The notes under the pieces were generated by a model that did no database searches, had not been told where the DNA came from, and saw nothing but the letters and a program-made list of their open reading frames with translations. Both the position numbers and the translations under genes were made by a program. From Sphingomonas sp. (GTDB lineage: Bacteria; Pseudomonadota; Alphaproteobacteria; Sphingomonadales; Sphingomonadaceae), in contig NZ_JAGIAM010000003.1 of the NCBI RefSeq assembly GCF_017744835.1, forward strand, positions 806,001 through 870,000: 64,000 nt of DNA, in the 5' to 3' direction. Position 1 is the stretch's first letter. Each line of letters starts with the position of its first letter. Below, piece after piece: positions 1 through 8,423 of this stretch.

Positions 1-202
1 GCGCTGGCGGGATCGGGCCGGCGGGTACGGTCGCCTCGATGCCGCCGGCGCGTTCAAGCGCGGCTTCGAAGCGGCCCTCAAGCCGGGGACTCAATCCGGC
101 TTCCCCCGGCGGCAGGAGGTCGAACGCGCGCCCGCTGGTCGGCCCCGCGCCGGCAGGACCGGCGACGGAGGCGACGAGCGCGCCGATGGATTCGATGCTC
201 AT
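1..202 (-). CDS. Partial T3SS gene, candidate inner-rod protein SctI (N-terminus only)
   Basis: An open frame starts with ATG at 202, 2 bp after the stop of the preceding 102-aa gene, and runs off the left edge, giving about 67 residues. It starts MSIESIGALVASVAGPAGAG and contains a short helical stretch with RFEAALERAGG. Inner-rod proteins of the SctI family often carry a similar early F-x-x-A motif, and the order sctD - needle - rod - sctJ is common in T3SS operons. Position therefore suggests SctI, but no conserved domain can be seen in the fragment. The rest of the operon, including sctJ, sctL and sctN if present, must lie beyond position 1. Confidence 0.45.
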   Translation of the reverse strand, partial: MSIESIGALVASVAGPAGAGPTSGRAFDLLPPGEAGLSPRLEGRFEAALERAGGIEATVPAGPIPPA

Positions 203-204
203 GA

Positions 205-513
205 TCAGTTCTTCCGTGCCATGGTCTCGAGCGCCTTGGAAACGCTGTCGATCGAGCTGTGCGAGCTGTTGGCCATGAAGCTCATCCGCATCGATTCGGT
301 GGTGAGCTGCGTGATGTCCGAGGGCTTGTCCCCGCCCTGCGAGACGACGTCGGACTGGGCAGTGATCGCATCGGCCTGATTGTCGAGCGCCTTGCCCCAG
401 GCCTCGCCGAACGCCTCGAACCAATTGCCCTTGCCGGTGCGCGTCTCGGTGGTGCCCATGTTGCCGAGCGAGATGAGCGTGCCCAGCGACGCGCTGTTGA
501 TCGGATTGGTCAT
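205..513 (-). CDS. sctF: Needle-like T3SS subunit (SctF candidate), 102 aa
   Basis: This small protein has no signal peptide. Its ATG at 513 overlaps the sctD stop (ATGA), so the two are translationally coupled. The C-terminal half has a needle-type layout: a turn with DKPSD (residues 62-66), then an amphipathic helix with spaced S, N and S residues ending METMARKN-like. Yersinia and Pseudomonas needle proteins show the same pattern of D-x-P turn, LQ helix, N-x-x-S and basic end. It is slightly longer than the usual 80-90 aa. The last 28 residues align without gaps to the last 28 of the 211-aa protein at 11696-12331. Position after sctD supports SctF; the assignment is by pattern, not by search. 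Confidence 0.55.
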   Translation of the reverse strand: MTNPINSASLGTLISLGNMGTTETRTGKGNWFEAFGEAWGKALDNQADAITAQSDVVSQGGDKPSDITQLTTESMRMSFMANSSHSSIDSVSKALETMARKN

Positions 514-1730
514 GACTCCGTCCCTTCGCTTGCTGCGCCACCCTTTGCGACTGGCTGGCCCGGGGCGGGCGGCGTCTGCGGCCCCAGGACGAGTTCCTCG
601 ATCTGGCCGTTGCGCTCGAAGCTGGCGCGGCCGTTGCCAATGGCGATGATCCGGTGCCCGGTCGGCACCTGCGCGCCGGCGAACCAGCGCGTGCCATCGG
701 CAGTGGTGATGTAACCCGGATCGCCGTCGACGAAGGTCGCGAGGCCATATTCCGAGCCCGAGAAGAAATATTGCAGGTCGCGGTCGCCGCGCGCGGGATC
801 GGCGGCGAACTGGACGCGGGTGATTCCCGGCACGTCCTCGCGGATCAGCCGCGCGAGCTCGGCCTGGCGATCGGCCGGCAGGAACTCGGCGGTGACGAGC
901 AGCGCATTGCCGCGACGCGGCACCGCCTCCCCGTCCACGCCCTGCGCGCGAAGCAGATCGGTGGCAGCGGCGGCGAGCCCGTCCATCGTGTCGACGTCGA
1001 GCGTCGCGGCGCCGATGCGCTGCGCGACGAGCAGGCGCAGCCGGGCGAGCGCAGCATCGTCCTTGACGATCCCCTTGATCACCGGCCCCGCGGGTCCTTC
1101 GGTGATGGTCAGGCCGCCAAAGCCGGCAGCGGCGAGCACCGACTGATCGGCGGCGCCGTCGTGGAACTGGCTCGAGACCCATTTGGTCGCCGGGCCGGCT
1201 AGCGCCAGGAGCAGCAGCAACGCCGCCGCGAACAGCGCGTACACCGGCCAATGGCGGTCGAGCGCGAGCGCGCCGCGCATCGGGTACAGCCGCGTCGCCA
1301 CGCGCTCGCCGAGCGCCGCATGCGCATGGGCCGCGATCTCCTGCGGCTCGCCCGCCGGGGCGATCATCGTCGAGAGCCGCGCCGCCTCTTCCCAGCGTTC
1401 GGATGCGGGGTCGCCGATCGCGACGGCGAAGCCGCCGAGCATCATCGGCACATAGGCGGGCAGCGCCACCTGTTCGCCCGCCGCGACCGGCCGGCCGAGC
1501 AGGCCGATCTGCCCCGCAACGACGCGGACATTGGCCATCTCCTCGCCCAGGTCGAGCTCGATCGAGAGGCCGCGCGTGGTCGCGTCGCGCAGCACGATGT
1601 CATGGTCGAAGCCATGGCCGATGCGCACGAACTTGCCCGAGTGCAGCCGGTGCTCGGCGCCGCTTAGCCGGCCGCTGAGCACGCGCAGCACCGGCGTGCC
1701 GACCGTGGGCGAGAGGAAGGGCGCGTTCAC
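510..1730 (-). CDS. sctD: T3SS inner-membrane ring protein SctD
   Basis: SctD forms the outer of the two inner-membrane rings of the injectisome and joins the secretin to the export apparatus. The 406-aa product has a cytoplasmic FHA-like domain (about residues 12-105, with RIGHGFDHDIVL), a linker, one transmembrane helix (about 161-179) and a periplasmic part with BON-like ring-building repeats (200-370). This is the standard YscD/SctD layout. It starts with GTG at 1730, overlapping the sctC stop (GTGA), and its own stop overlaps the next gene, so the operon is tightly coupled. FHA and secretin neighbours mark the system as non-flagellar. Confidence 0.88.
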   Translation of the reverse strand: MNAPFLSPTVGTPVLRVLSGRLSGAEHRLHSGKFVRIGHGFDHDIVLRDATTRGLSIELDLGEEMANVRVVAGQIGLLGRPVAAGEQVALPAYVPMMLGGFAVAIGDPASERWEEAARLSTMIAPAGEPQEIAAHAHAALGERVATRLYPMRGALALDRHWPVYALFAAALLLLLALAGPATKWVSSQFHDGAADQSVLAAAGFGGLTITEGPAGPVIKGIVKDDAALARLRLLVAQRIGAATLDVDTMDGLAAAATDLLRAQGVDGEAVPRRGNALLVTAEFLPADRQAELARLIREDVPGITRVQFAADPARGDRDLQYFFSGSEYGLATFVDGDPGYITTADGTRWFAGAQVPTGHRIIAIGNGRASFERNGQIEELVLGPQTPPAPGQPVAKGGAASEGTES

Positions 1731-3568
1731 CGCCGCCTCCTGTGCGACTTGCTGCCCTTCTCGGCGATCGCCTGGAGCTGATCGAGCGGGATCGGCGTGG
1801 TCGAGGTCGGCTGGGCGGCGACCTGCGAGCGCTGCGACAGGATGCGCGGGGTGATCAGGAACAGCCGCTCGAGGTGCTGCCCGCCCTTCTTGCGCTTGCG
1901 GAACGCCTGGCCGAGCACCGGTATGTCGCCTAGGCCCGGGGTCTTGGACTTGAAGTCATATTGGGTGTCGATCGTCATCCCGCCGATCAGCAGGCTCTCG
2001 CCCTGCTTGACCACGGCGCTGGTGTTGATGCTCGACTGTTTCACGGCCGGGATGCCGTCGACCACCATGCCGGTCGGCGAGCCGTCGAGGATCTCGATCG
2101 ACATGCGCGTGCGCAGCTCGCCGCCGTCGTACAGGATCGACGGATTGACGCGCATCACCATACCCGCGGTCACCGGGAAGAGATCGACCTGTCGGTCGCC
2201 GGCGACGCGGACATAATATTGGACCTGGTTGTTGAACACCGCCGGGATGTTGTTGAGCGTGCTGAGCCGCGGGCGCGAGACGACGTGCAGCGCCCCGCTC
2301 TTCTCCAGCGCAGTGATACGGACTGCGAACAGGTCGAGCGAACCGGTGAGATAGGCGGCCGCGGCGTTCCCGCTCGAGAAATTCTCCGCCGGGTTGCTCG
2401 CCTTGCCGCCGAACAGCGCCGCGAAGCCGCCGACGCGCAGACCGATGTCGAGCCCCAGCTCCTTGAGCCGAGTGGTGTCGAGCTCGAGGATCGTCGCCTC
2501 GATCTCGACGCCGCGCGGCTCGACGTCGAGCGCACGGACGATGTCTTCATAGACGCCCATCGACTCCGGCCGGTCACGGATCAGCACGGCGTTGTTGGCC
2601 GGATCGACCTCGACGCGCGGGCCGTTGACGTCGCGCACGGGCGCTTCCTTGACCACGACCGTGTCGAGCCCCGGCGTGCCCTGCTGATCGAAGCTGCGCT
2701 GCGACTCGTCCGGCGGGATGGCGTTGAGCCCGCGCCCGCCGAGCCGCGGCAACGACTGGCGCTGGACGTCGAAATTGGCGCCGCTCGTCGAGACGGTCTC
2801 CGACGGGCGCCCGTCCCCCATCATCCCGCGCAGGATCGAGGCGACGCCGGGGATGGTGACGGTGCGGTCGAAGCTTTTCTGGATGGTGTCGTCGGCGCGC
2901 GCATAGCGGAGATAAAAGATCCGCACTTCATAGGGCGACCGCGTGCTGGCGCCGCTCAGCACGCGCGAGCGCATCGGCGCGCTGCTGACGGTGCCGAGCG
3001 GCGCCGGACCCAGCAGCGGCGAGATCACCGCGGCGTCCGACGGCGTGGTCGAGGCCTGGATGATCGCGGGATTGGGCTGGGTCATGCCGGCGAGCTGCGC
3101 CACGCGATCGAGGAACGCGGGCACGCCGGTGGCGCTCACGGCGTTCGACGCGGCAATGACGGTATTGGCGCCGTCGAGGATGCGCATCTTGCGCGCGTTG
3201 CGCACCACGCCCGAAGGATCGGCGGCGTTGAAGCTGCGCGACTGGATCTCGCTGCTCGAATAGATACGGACGACCGCGCCGTCATAATAGGCGACCAGAT
3301 TGAAGGCGCGCGAAAGCTGGTCCCAGATCTTTCGCGGGCTGCCGACGAAGACACCGTTGATCTTGCCAGACACCGCCGAGCTGACCTTCACCTTGAGGCC
3401 CGCCTGGCCGAACAGGTCGGTCACGGCGGCGTCGACGCGCTGGTTGCGCGCAGTGAGCGTGATCGTCTTCTCGGGGAACGGCGGCACTTCGGCGGAGGCA
3501 GGCGCGGAGGCCGCCGCCAGCGCCGCGCAGGCGAGCATCGTCCAGAAATGCATTGGCCGGATCGTCAT
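1727..3568 (-). CDS. sctC: T3SS outer-membrane secretin SctC
   Basis: SctC forms the outer-membrane pore through which the needle passes. The 613-aa product starts with a Sec signal peptide (residues 1-26, ending ASA), followed by an N0/N1-type domain (about 30-115), further ring domains, and the secretin domain (about 340-585) with VEIEATILELD, VSRPRLSTLNN and the typical LLIGGMT and PGLGDIPVLG stretches. The last 25 residues are basic (SHRRRR). The ATG at 3568 overlaps the sctV stop. No pilotin gene is visible nearby, unless the lipoprotein at 14902 serves as one, which is speculative. The presence of a secretin rules out a flagellar system. Confidence 0.93.
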   Translation of the reverse strand: MTIRPMHFWTMLACAALAAASAPASAEVPPFPEKTITLTARNQRVDAAVTDLFGQAGLKVKVSSAVSGKINGVFVGSPRKIWDQLSRAFNLVAYYDGAVVRIYSSSEIQSRSFNAADPSGVVRNARKMRILDGANTVIAASNAVSATGVPAFLDRVAQLAGMTQPNPAIIQASTTPSDAAVISPLLGPAPLGTVSSAPMRSRVLSGASTRSPYEVRIFYLRYARADDTIQKSFDRTVTIPGVASILRGMMGDGRPSETVSTSGANFDVQRQSLPRLGGRGLNAIPPDESQRSFDQQGTPGLDTVVVKEAPVRDVNGPRVEVDPANNAVLIRDRPESMGVYEDIVRALDVEPRGVEIEATILELDTTRLKELGLDIGLRVGGFAALFGGKASNPAENFSSGNAAAAYLTGSLDLFAVRITALEKSGALHVVSRPRLSTLNNIPAVFNNQVQYYVRVAGDRQVDLFPVTAGMVMRVNPSILYDGGELRTRMSIEILDGSPTGMVVDGIPAVKQSSINTSAVVKQGESLLIGGMTIDTQYDFKSKTPGLGDIPVLGQAFRKRKKGGQHLERLFLITPRILSQRSQVAAQPTSTTPIPLDQLQAIAEKGSKSHRRRR

Positions 3569-5529
3569 AGAGCAAGCTCGTCCTGCAGCTGGTTCGCCAG
3601 GCTCTCGGGGACGGAATTTAGCTCGCCCACGATGTCCAGCGGCACCGCCGGGTTCAGTTCGTTGAAGGAGATCACCGGCACGTCGAACAGATCGCCCGCG
3701 ATCAGCAGGCGCAGCGGCCGGCGCAGGTCCTGTGCGGTGAGCACGGCGCGAGCGTTCGAGGCGGCTATCTGCTCGGCGAGCAGCATGTTGAGCGCGCGCA
3801 TCTGGTGCGGATTGATCGCCAGCCGCATCTGGCCGTCGACCGGGGTGAGCGTCTGGCGGATGATGTCCTCGAGCTCGGCGCCGACGATCAGCACGCGCAG
3901 CCGGCCCTGATCGCAGAGCGGTGCGATCAAATGGCGGCGCATCGCGATCCGCACACGCTCGGCCATGGCGACGGCCTCGCGCTCATATTGGCCGACCTCG
4001 CCGATCGCCTCGATCGCGTCACGGAAGTTGCGCAGCGGCACGCGCTCCTCGGCGAGCAGGCGCAGGACTTCGCCGATACGGCCGGTGGGTACGGCGCGCA
4101 CGGCTTCCTTGACCACCTCGGGATGGCTCTCGCCGAGCCGGTTGAGCTGATCGGTGACTTCCTGCAGTCCCAGGAACAGCACCAGATTGCGATCGAGCAG
4201 TTGCTCGACGCGCGTGCCGATCGTCGTCGCCGGATCGCCGCTCTCGACCACACCGGCACCGAGCGGGGCATCGTGCGCGGAGAGCGCCCAACTTCCCTCG
4301 TGCCCGGCCGCCGGTCCGGAGACGATCCGCAGATCTGGGATTGGAATGCCGCTGCGTTCCTGGAGCGCCGCGATCCGCGTGCGGACGAGCTCGGCGAGGG
4401 CACGGAACTCCGGACGGTCGGCGGTCATGCCTACGGTCAGGCGCAGCGCGTCAAGCGCGGGGAGCGCACGCGTTTCGATCACTGTCTCGCCGGAAAGCAT
4501 CGGGCTGCCGGCAGGCACGAGGCCAAGCTTGGCGCGCACCCATGCGCCCGAGGTTGGGTGGCTGGCGATACCGCCGGCGAGCAGTGCGGCTGCGAGCGTG
4601 AAGAAGACGAGCGTCGGAAAACCGGGCACCAGCCCGAGGAGGATCGCGAGTCCGCCGGCGATCATCAGCACGTGCGGCTTGCCCGAGATCTGGCGGGCGA
4701 TCGCCGGCCCCAGGTCGCGGTCGCGCTCCTCGTCGGTGGTGCGCGTGACGAGCAGGCCCGCCGCCATCGCCGAGAAGAGCGCGGGCACCTGCGCCACCAG
4801 CCCGTCGCCGATGGTCAGGATCGAGAAGGTCGCCGCAGCCTCCGTCGCCGACATCTCGTGGTAGAGCATCCCCACTGCCAGGCCGCCGATCAGATTGACC
4901 AGCACGATCACGATCGAGGCGATCGCATCGCCCTTCACGAACTTCATCGCGCCGTCGAGGCTGCCGTGGAGCTTGCTCTCCAGCTCGAGCGTGCGGCGCT
5001 TCTCGCGCGCCTCGTCCTTGCTGAGGATGCCCGACCGCAAATCGCTGTCGATCGAGAGCTGCTTGCCCGGCATCGCATCGAGGCTGAACCGCGCCGCGAC
5101 TTCGGCGACGCGCTCGGCGCCCTTCGAGATGACGATGAACTGCACGACCGTGATGATCAGGAACACCACGAGCCCGACGACGAGATTCCCGCCGGCGACC
5201 ATCTCGCCGAACTGGCGCACGATATGGCCGCCGTTCATTTCGGTGAGGATCATCCGCGTTGTCGAGATGCTGATCGCCAGCCGGAACAGCGTCGAGAGCA
5301 GCAGCACCGTCGGGAAGGTCGAGAAGTCGAGCGGCTTCGCGACGTACATGCTGCTCAACAGCAGCAGGATGCCGACGGTCATGTTGGTCGCGATCAGCAG
5401 GTCGAGCGCCAGCGGCGGCATCGGCACGATCATCAGCATGACGACCGTGACCAGCACGCCGACAAGCAAGATGTCCGCCACCCGGATGGGCAACGCGCCG
5501 ATGCGTTGGAGGGGGATGCCGCGGATCAC
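3565..5529 (-). CDS. sctV: T3SS export gate protein SctV
   Basis: SctV is the major export-gate protein: an N-terminal membrane domain (about residues 15-320, seven to eight helices) and a large cytoplasmic domain (about 350-654) that forms the nonameric ring where chaperone-substrate complexes dock. The FHIPEP-family signatures are clear, including SKGAERVAEVAARFSLD, the MPGKQLSIDSDLRSG loop and the cytoplasmic TPVDGQMRLAINPHQ region. The RTTDEERD stretch is closer to the non-flagellar branch than to FlhA. It starts with GTG at 5529, 2 bp after the lytic transglycosylase stop, and its stop overlaps sctC. Length 654 aa is normal. Confidence 0.94.
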   Translation of the reverse strand: MIRGIPLQRIGALPIRVADILLVGVLVTVVMLMIVPMPPLALDLLIATNMTVGILLLLSSMYVAKPLDFSTFPTVLLLSTLFRLAISISTTRMILTEMNGGHIVRQFGEMVAGGNLVVGLVVFLIITVVQFIVISKGAERVAEVAARFSLDAMPGKQLSIDSDLRSGILSKDEAREKRRTLELESKLHGSLDGAMKFVKGDAIASIVIVLVNLIGGLAVGMLYHEMSATEAAATFSILTIGDGLVAQVPALFSAMAAGLLVTRTTDEERDRDLGPAIARQISGKPHVLMIAGGLAILLGLVPGFPTLVFFTLAAALLAGGIASHPTSGAWVRAKLGLVPAGSPMLSGETVIETRALPALDALRLTVGMTADRPEFRALAELVRTRIAALQERSGIPIPDLRIVSGPAAGHEGSWALSAHDAPLGAGVVESGDPATTIGTRVEQLLDRNLVLFLGLQEVTDQLNRLGESHPEVVKEAVRAVPTGRIGEVLRLLAEERVPLRNFRDAIEAIGEVGQYEREAVAMAERVRIAMRRHLIAPLCDQGRLRVLIVGAELEDIIRQTLTPVDGQMRLAINPHQMRALNMLLAEQIAASNARAVLTAQDLRRPLRLLIAGDLFDVPVISFNELNPAVPLDIVGELNSVPESLANQLQDELAL

Positions 5530-5531
5530 GA

Positions 5532-6392
5532 TCAGCGGCTTCCGGATGCCTGCTCGGCGACGAGCCGCTCGTATCGGGTCATCACGCTGCGGACATAGTT
5601 CTGCGTCTCGGGATAGGGCGGCACCTGGTTCCCGTATTTGCGCACCGCACCTTCGCCTGCGTTGTACGCCGCAAGGGTGAGATTGAAGTCGTTGAAGCGG
5701 CCGTGGAGGTGGCGGAGCAACCGTGCGCCGCCGTCAACGTTCGCCTCGGCATCCGCGATCGCGGCGCCCGGAACATTCAGCGTCCGGGCGGTGCTGGGCA
5801 TCAGTTGCATCAGCCCGCGGGCGCCCGCCGGGCTCGTCGCATTGGCCTGGTAGCGCGATTCCTGATCGATCACCGCGTGGAGGAGAAGCGGATCGATCCG
5901 GTGCCTCGCCGCGACGCGGCTGATCATAGCGTCATAGCGCGTGGTGTAGGAAACCGGCCGCATCGCCAGGATCGACTCGCCGCTCACCGGGCCGAGCGCG
6001 GCGCCGAGATCGACCGGCTCGGGCTTGGTCGGGGCGATCGCCGCGACGCGCATCGGGCCCTTCGCGGCAGGCTCGGCGGGAACCGGTACGCCGCCGCCGA
6101 CCGCGGCGAGCCGGGCGCCACTGCTACGGCGCAGCGTCGGCGCCTCCGGGCTGATCCGCCTGTCCTCGAGCGGCGCGACCTCGCCTGGAGTCGCTGGCGC
6201 GACTAGGATGGCCGAGCATTGGCTCAAGGTACGCAGGCCCGCTACCGACGCACCGTCGGGCACGCGAAGCGGCGCGGTCAGGGGACAGGGCATGGGTGGC
6301 GGGGGATCGTCCCGCGCGCTCGCCGGCGCCGGCAGCGCGGCAATTCCGGTGACGAGCCCAAGGGCAAACGCTTTACCGAACGCAGACACCAT
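5532..6392 (-). CDS. T3SS-associated lytic transglycosylase (SLT domain)
   Basis: The 286-aa product has a signal peptide (residues 1-27), a proline/alanine-rich linker and a C-terminal soluble lytic transglycosylase domain (about 145-275). The catalytic glutamate is E178 in DQESRY; the SPAGARGLMQLMPSTA and LAAYNAGEGAV motifs follow. Such enzymes (IagB, HpaH and EtgA types) cut peptidoglycan locally so that the injectisome can cross the cell wall. It is the first gene of the minus-strand T3SS operon, directly before sctV, which supports a specialised role rather than general wall turnover. The promoter should lie in the 6393-6898 intergenic region. Confidence 0.85.
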   Translation of the reverse strand: MVSAFGKAFALGLVTGIAALPAPASARDDPPPPMPCPLTAPLRVPDGASVAGLRTLSQCSAILVAPATPGEVAPLEDRRISPEAPTLRRSSGARLAAVGGGVPVPAEPAAKGPMRVAAIAPTKPEPVDLGAALGPVSGESILAMRPVSYTTRYDAMISRVAARHRIDPLLLHAVIDQESRYQANATSPAGARGLMQLMPSTARTLNVPGAAIADAEANVDGGARLLRHLHGRFNDFNLTLAAYNAGEGAVRKYGNQVPPYPETQNYVRSVMTRYERLVAEQASGSR

Positions 6393-6898
6393 AGTTGCAT
6401 CGCTCCCCGAACCACCTGTCGACCTTTGCGGCCGACAATTGTCTCAGCACGATGCCCCACAGCCCCCGTCCTGCCCGTCCGGGAACACTTAAAGCCTGTC
6501 GGTCTTTTCTTTCAGTTTCAAGTCATTGATTGGGTTTTTTTGAAATCGCGCATATCGCGGTCAGTTGTGTTCGTGTCACGATGAATTGCGCTAAAACGGC
6601 CGGAACTTTTTTTTATTACGTATTCGAAACGAGAATCGACGGGCCGACCAACGCGTTCGATGCACGGTTCATCTTCGGCGAATCACTTGTTAACCATATT
6701 TTACAATGGCTTAGACTTTGCCTGATCGACTCGGCGCACGATTCCAGCGGTTGACCGCAGTGCCGTGCCTGCGGGAAGTAATAGGAGCTTGGCTGTCCCG
6801 CCCCACGGGCAGTCATCCATAGTCCTGCTCGGGCTGACGAGATCATGCCGCGGCTTTTACTGCCGTTGGCGGATGTCGACGCGGGAGAATGCGCAAGC
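6393..6898. other. Divergent T3SS intergenic region, AT-rich
   Basis: These 506 bp separate the two divergent T3SS operons and should hold both promoters. Base composition is clearly more AT-rich than the flanks, with T-runs near 6534-6541 and 6607-6614. The short open frames here have no ribosome-binding site or protein-like composition. No copy of the tandem CTAAnCGAATCGT motif found downstream at 11551 and 13340 was seen. A sigma-54-like element is listed separately. Regional AT-richness would suit silencing by a nucleoid protein such as MucR or H-NS-like factors, but that is inference. Confidence 0.6.
6707..6721 (+). promoter_or_regulatory. Possible sigma-54-type promoter before sctU
   Basis: TGGCTTAGACTTTGC matches the -24/-12 pattern TGGC-N7-TTGC with exact spacing, 178 bp upstream of sctU. 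Sigma-54 drives hrp regulation in some plant-associated bacteria. Only the two core tetramers fit, and such a match can occur by chance in 500 bp, so this is weak. Confidence 0.22.
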
Positions 6899-8077
6899 AT
6901 GGCCCAAGGCAAAGACGGCGGGGACAAGAACGAGCTTCCGACACCCAAGAAGTTGCGCGACGCGCGCAAGAAGGGCGATGTCGCCAAGTCCAAGGACTTG
7001 GGCACTGGACTGCTCACGCTTGCCTGGCTGATCGTTTTCCTTGGCGTGTCGGGCTATGCGGCCGGCGAGATCGCGCGGCTGGCTTCGAGCGCGCTGGAGG
7101 GAGCCACCACCCTCCCCTTCGAAAGCGCGGCGACGGCGATCGGCCGTGACGCCGCCGAGACGCTGGTGCGCATCACCTTCGTGACGCTGGTGCCGATCGC
7201 CGCCATCGCGACGATCACCGAATTCCTCCAGATCGGCCCCGTCCTCACCACCGAGAAGATGAAGTTCGGGCTCGAGAAGCTCAATCCCATGGAGGGATTG
7301 AAGCGGATGTTCGGCAAGGACGGGCTGTTCGAGCTCGCCAAGACGCTGGTGAAAGCGGCGCTGATCTGCGCGATCGGCTATGCCGTGTTCCGCAGCGCGG
7401 TCGCGGGTTCGGGCCAGATCATCCGCTTGGCCGGCGCATCGCCGATCGACGACTCGGGCCCGGTTGCGGCCATGGCAACGCTGGGCCAGACCTGGTCGCT
7501 CACGATCCGGATGCTGGCGATGGCAGTCGCCGTCTTCCTGTTCGTCGCAGTCGCCGACCGAATCTACGCCAAGCACAGCTTCATCAAGAAGATGAAGATG
7601 AGCCGCCGCGACATCCGACAGGAGCACAAGGAGGACGAGGGCGATCCCCAGATCAAGTCGATGCGTCGCGACCTGCACCAGGAATGGGCAAGCCAGAACA
7701 TGCTGGGCGCCACGCGCGGATCGGCCGCGCTGCTGGTCAATCCCACCCATATCGCGATCGCGCTCGACTATGATCGCGAAACCTGCCCGGTCCCGGTGAT
7801 CGCCGCCAAGGGCGCTGGCGCGCTGGCTGCGTCGATGCGCGCCGAGGCCGAGCAGGCGGGCGTCCCGATCATCCGCAACGTCAAGACCGCGCGCGCGCTA
7901 TGGGCCCGCGGCGAGATCGGCGAGATCGTGCCCGAGGACATGTTCGACGCGATCGCCGCCGTGATCCTCTGGGCGACCAAGGCGCGCGGAGGCGAGGCGC
8001 CGATGTGGCACGACATGGACGGTCCCTCACGGCCGAACCCGGCACCACCTGTCCCTGCCGCCGCCCCGGCGCACTGA
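6899..8077 (+). CDS. sctU: T3SS export switch protein SctU
   Basis: SctU is the substrate-specificity switch of the export apparatus. The 392-aa product has a basic N-terminus, four membrane helices (between about 35 and 225), the linker MKMSRRDIRQEHKEDEGDP and a cytoplasmic domain with the self-cleaving NPTH motif (N281-P282). The 40-aa proline-rich tail after the cytoplasmic domain is mildly long. The ATG at 6899 was chosen because GGGAGAA stands about 10 bp upstream and the protein then begins MAQGKDGG with the family motif ELPTPKKLRDARKKGD; an earlier in-frame ATG at 6845 has no good binding site. It is first in the plus-strand operon. Confidence 0.93.
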   Translation: MAQGKDGGDKNELPTPKKLRDARKKGDVAKSKDLGTGLLTLAWLIVFLGVSGYAAGEIARLASSALEGATTLPFESAATAIGRDAAETLVRITFVTLVPIAAIATITEFLQIGPVLTTEKMKFGLEKLNPMEGLKRMFGKDGLFELAKTLVKAALICAIGYAVFRSAVAGSGQIIRLAGASPIDDSGPVAAMATLGQTWSLTIRMLAMAVAVFLFVAVADRIYAKHSFIKKMKMSRRDIRQEHKEDEGDPQIKSMRRDLHQEWASQNMLGATRGSAALLVNPTHIAIALDYDRETCPVPVIAAKGAGALAASMRAEAEQAGVPIIRNVKTARALWARGEIGEIVPEDMFDAIAAVILWATKARGGEAPMWHDMDGPSRPNPAPPVPAAAPAH

Positions 8078-8105
8078 CCCGCAAAGCAAGGAGATCGAGA
8101 AGCGC

Positions 8106-8423
8106 ATGGGTATCGGAGCCGTAGTCTCGTCGATCCTGGCCGTCGTGCTGGCACTCGCGCTGGTGCTCGGCATGGCGTGGGGCGTGATCTGGCTGCTCAA
8201 GAAGTTCCAGGACCGCCAGCTCGGCGTGCGCGCCGATGGCGAGGGCGAGCAGCCGATCCGCTTCCTGCGTTCGATGCCGCTCGGCCAGCGCGAGCGAGTG
8301 GTGCTGATCGAGGCGCGCGGCGAGACGATGCTCGTCGGCGTGACGACGGGCTCGATCACCCTGCTCGCGCGCTGGCCGGGCGGATCGCCGCCGCCCGACG
8401 AGCTGCGGCGGGTGCGGCCATGA
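8106..8423 (+). CDS. FliO-like export-apparatus protein within the T3SS operon
   Basis: The 105-aa product has one N-terminal membrane helix (about residues 5-32) and a cytoplasmic domain with RSMPLGQRERVVLIEARGE and LVGVTTGSITLLARW. This is the FliO pattern, in which an LG-x-RERVV strand is followed by an LLGV-x-x-x-x-I-x-L-L strand. In flagella FliO helps assemble the FliP ring. Non-flagellar T3SS are generally described as lacking FliO, yet here it sits between sctU and sctQ, 28 bp after sctU, with its TGA overlapping the sctQ start. A ribosome-binding site, AGGAGAT, lies upstream of 8106. The family call is by motif; the hybrid context is discussed as a finding. Confidence 0.75.
   Translation: MGIGAVVSSILAVVLALALVLGMAWGVIWLLKKFQDRQLGVRADGEGEQPIRFLRSMPLGQRERVVLIEARGETMLVGVTTGSITLLARWPGGSPPPDELRRVRP

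Noticed and set aside
1961..3910. Long open frame opposite sctC and sctV
   Set aside because: It is antisense to well-supported sctC/sctV, has an Arg/His/Asp-rich low-complexity translation and no family motif; it results from high GC at codon positions.
6530..6754. Small open frame in the divergent T3SS intergenic region
   Set aside because: It has no ribosome-binding site, atypical AT-rich codon use and no recognisable features; the region is better explained as promoter DNA.
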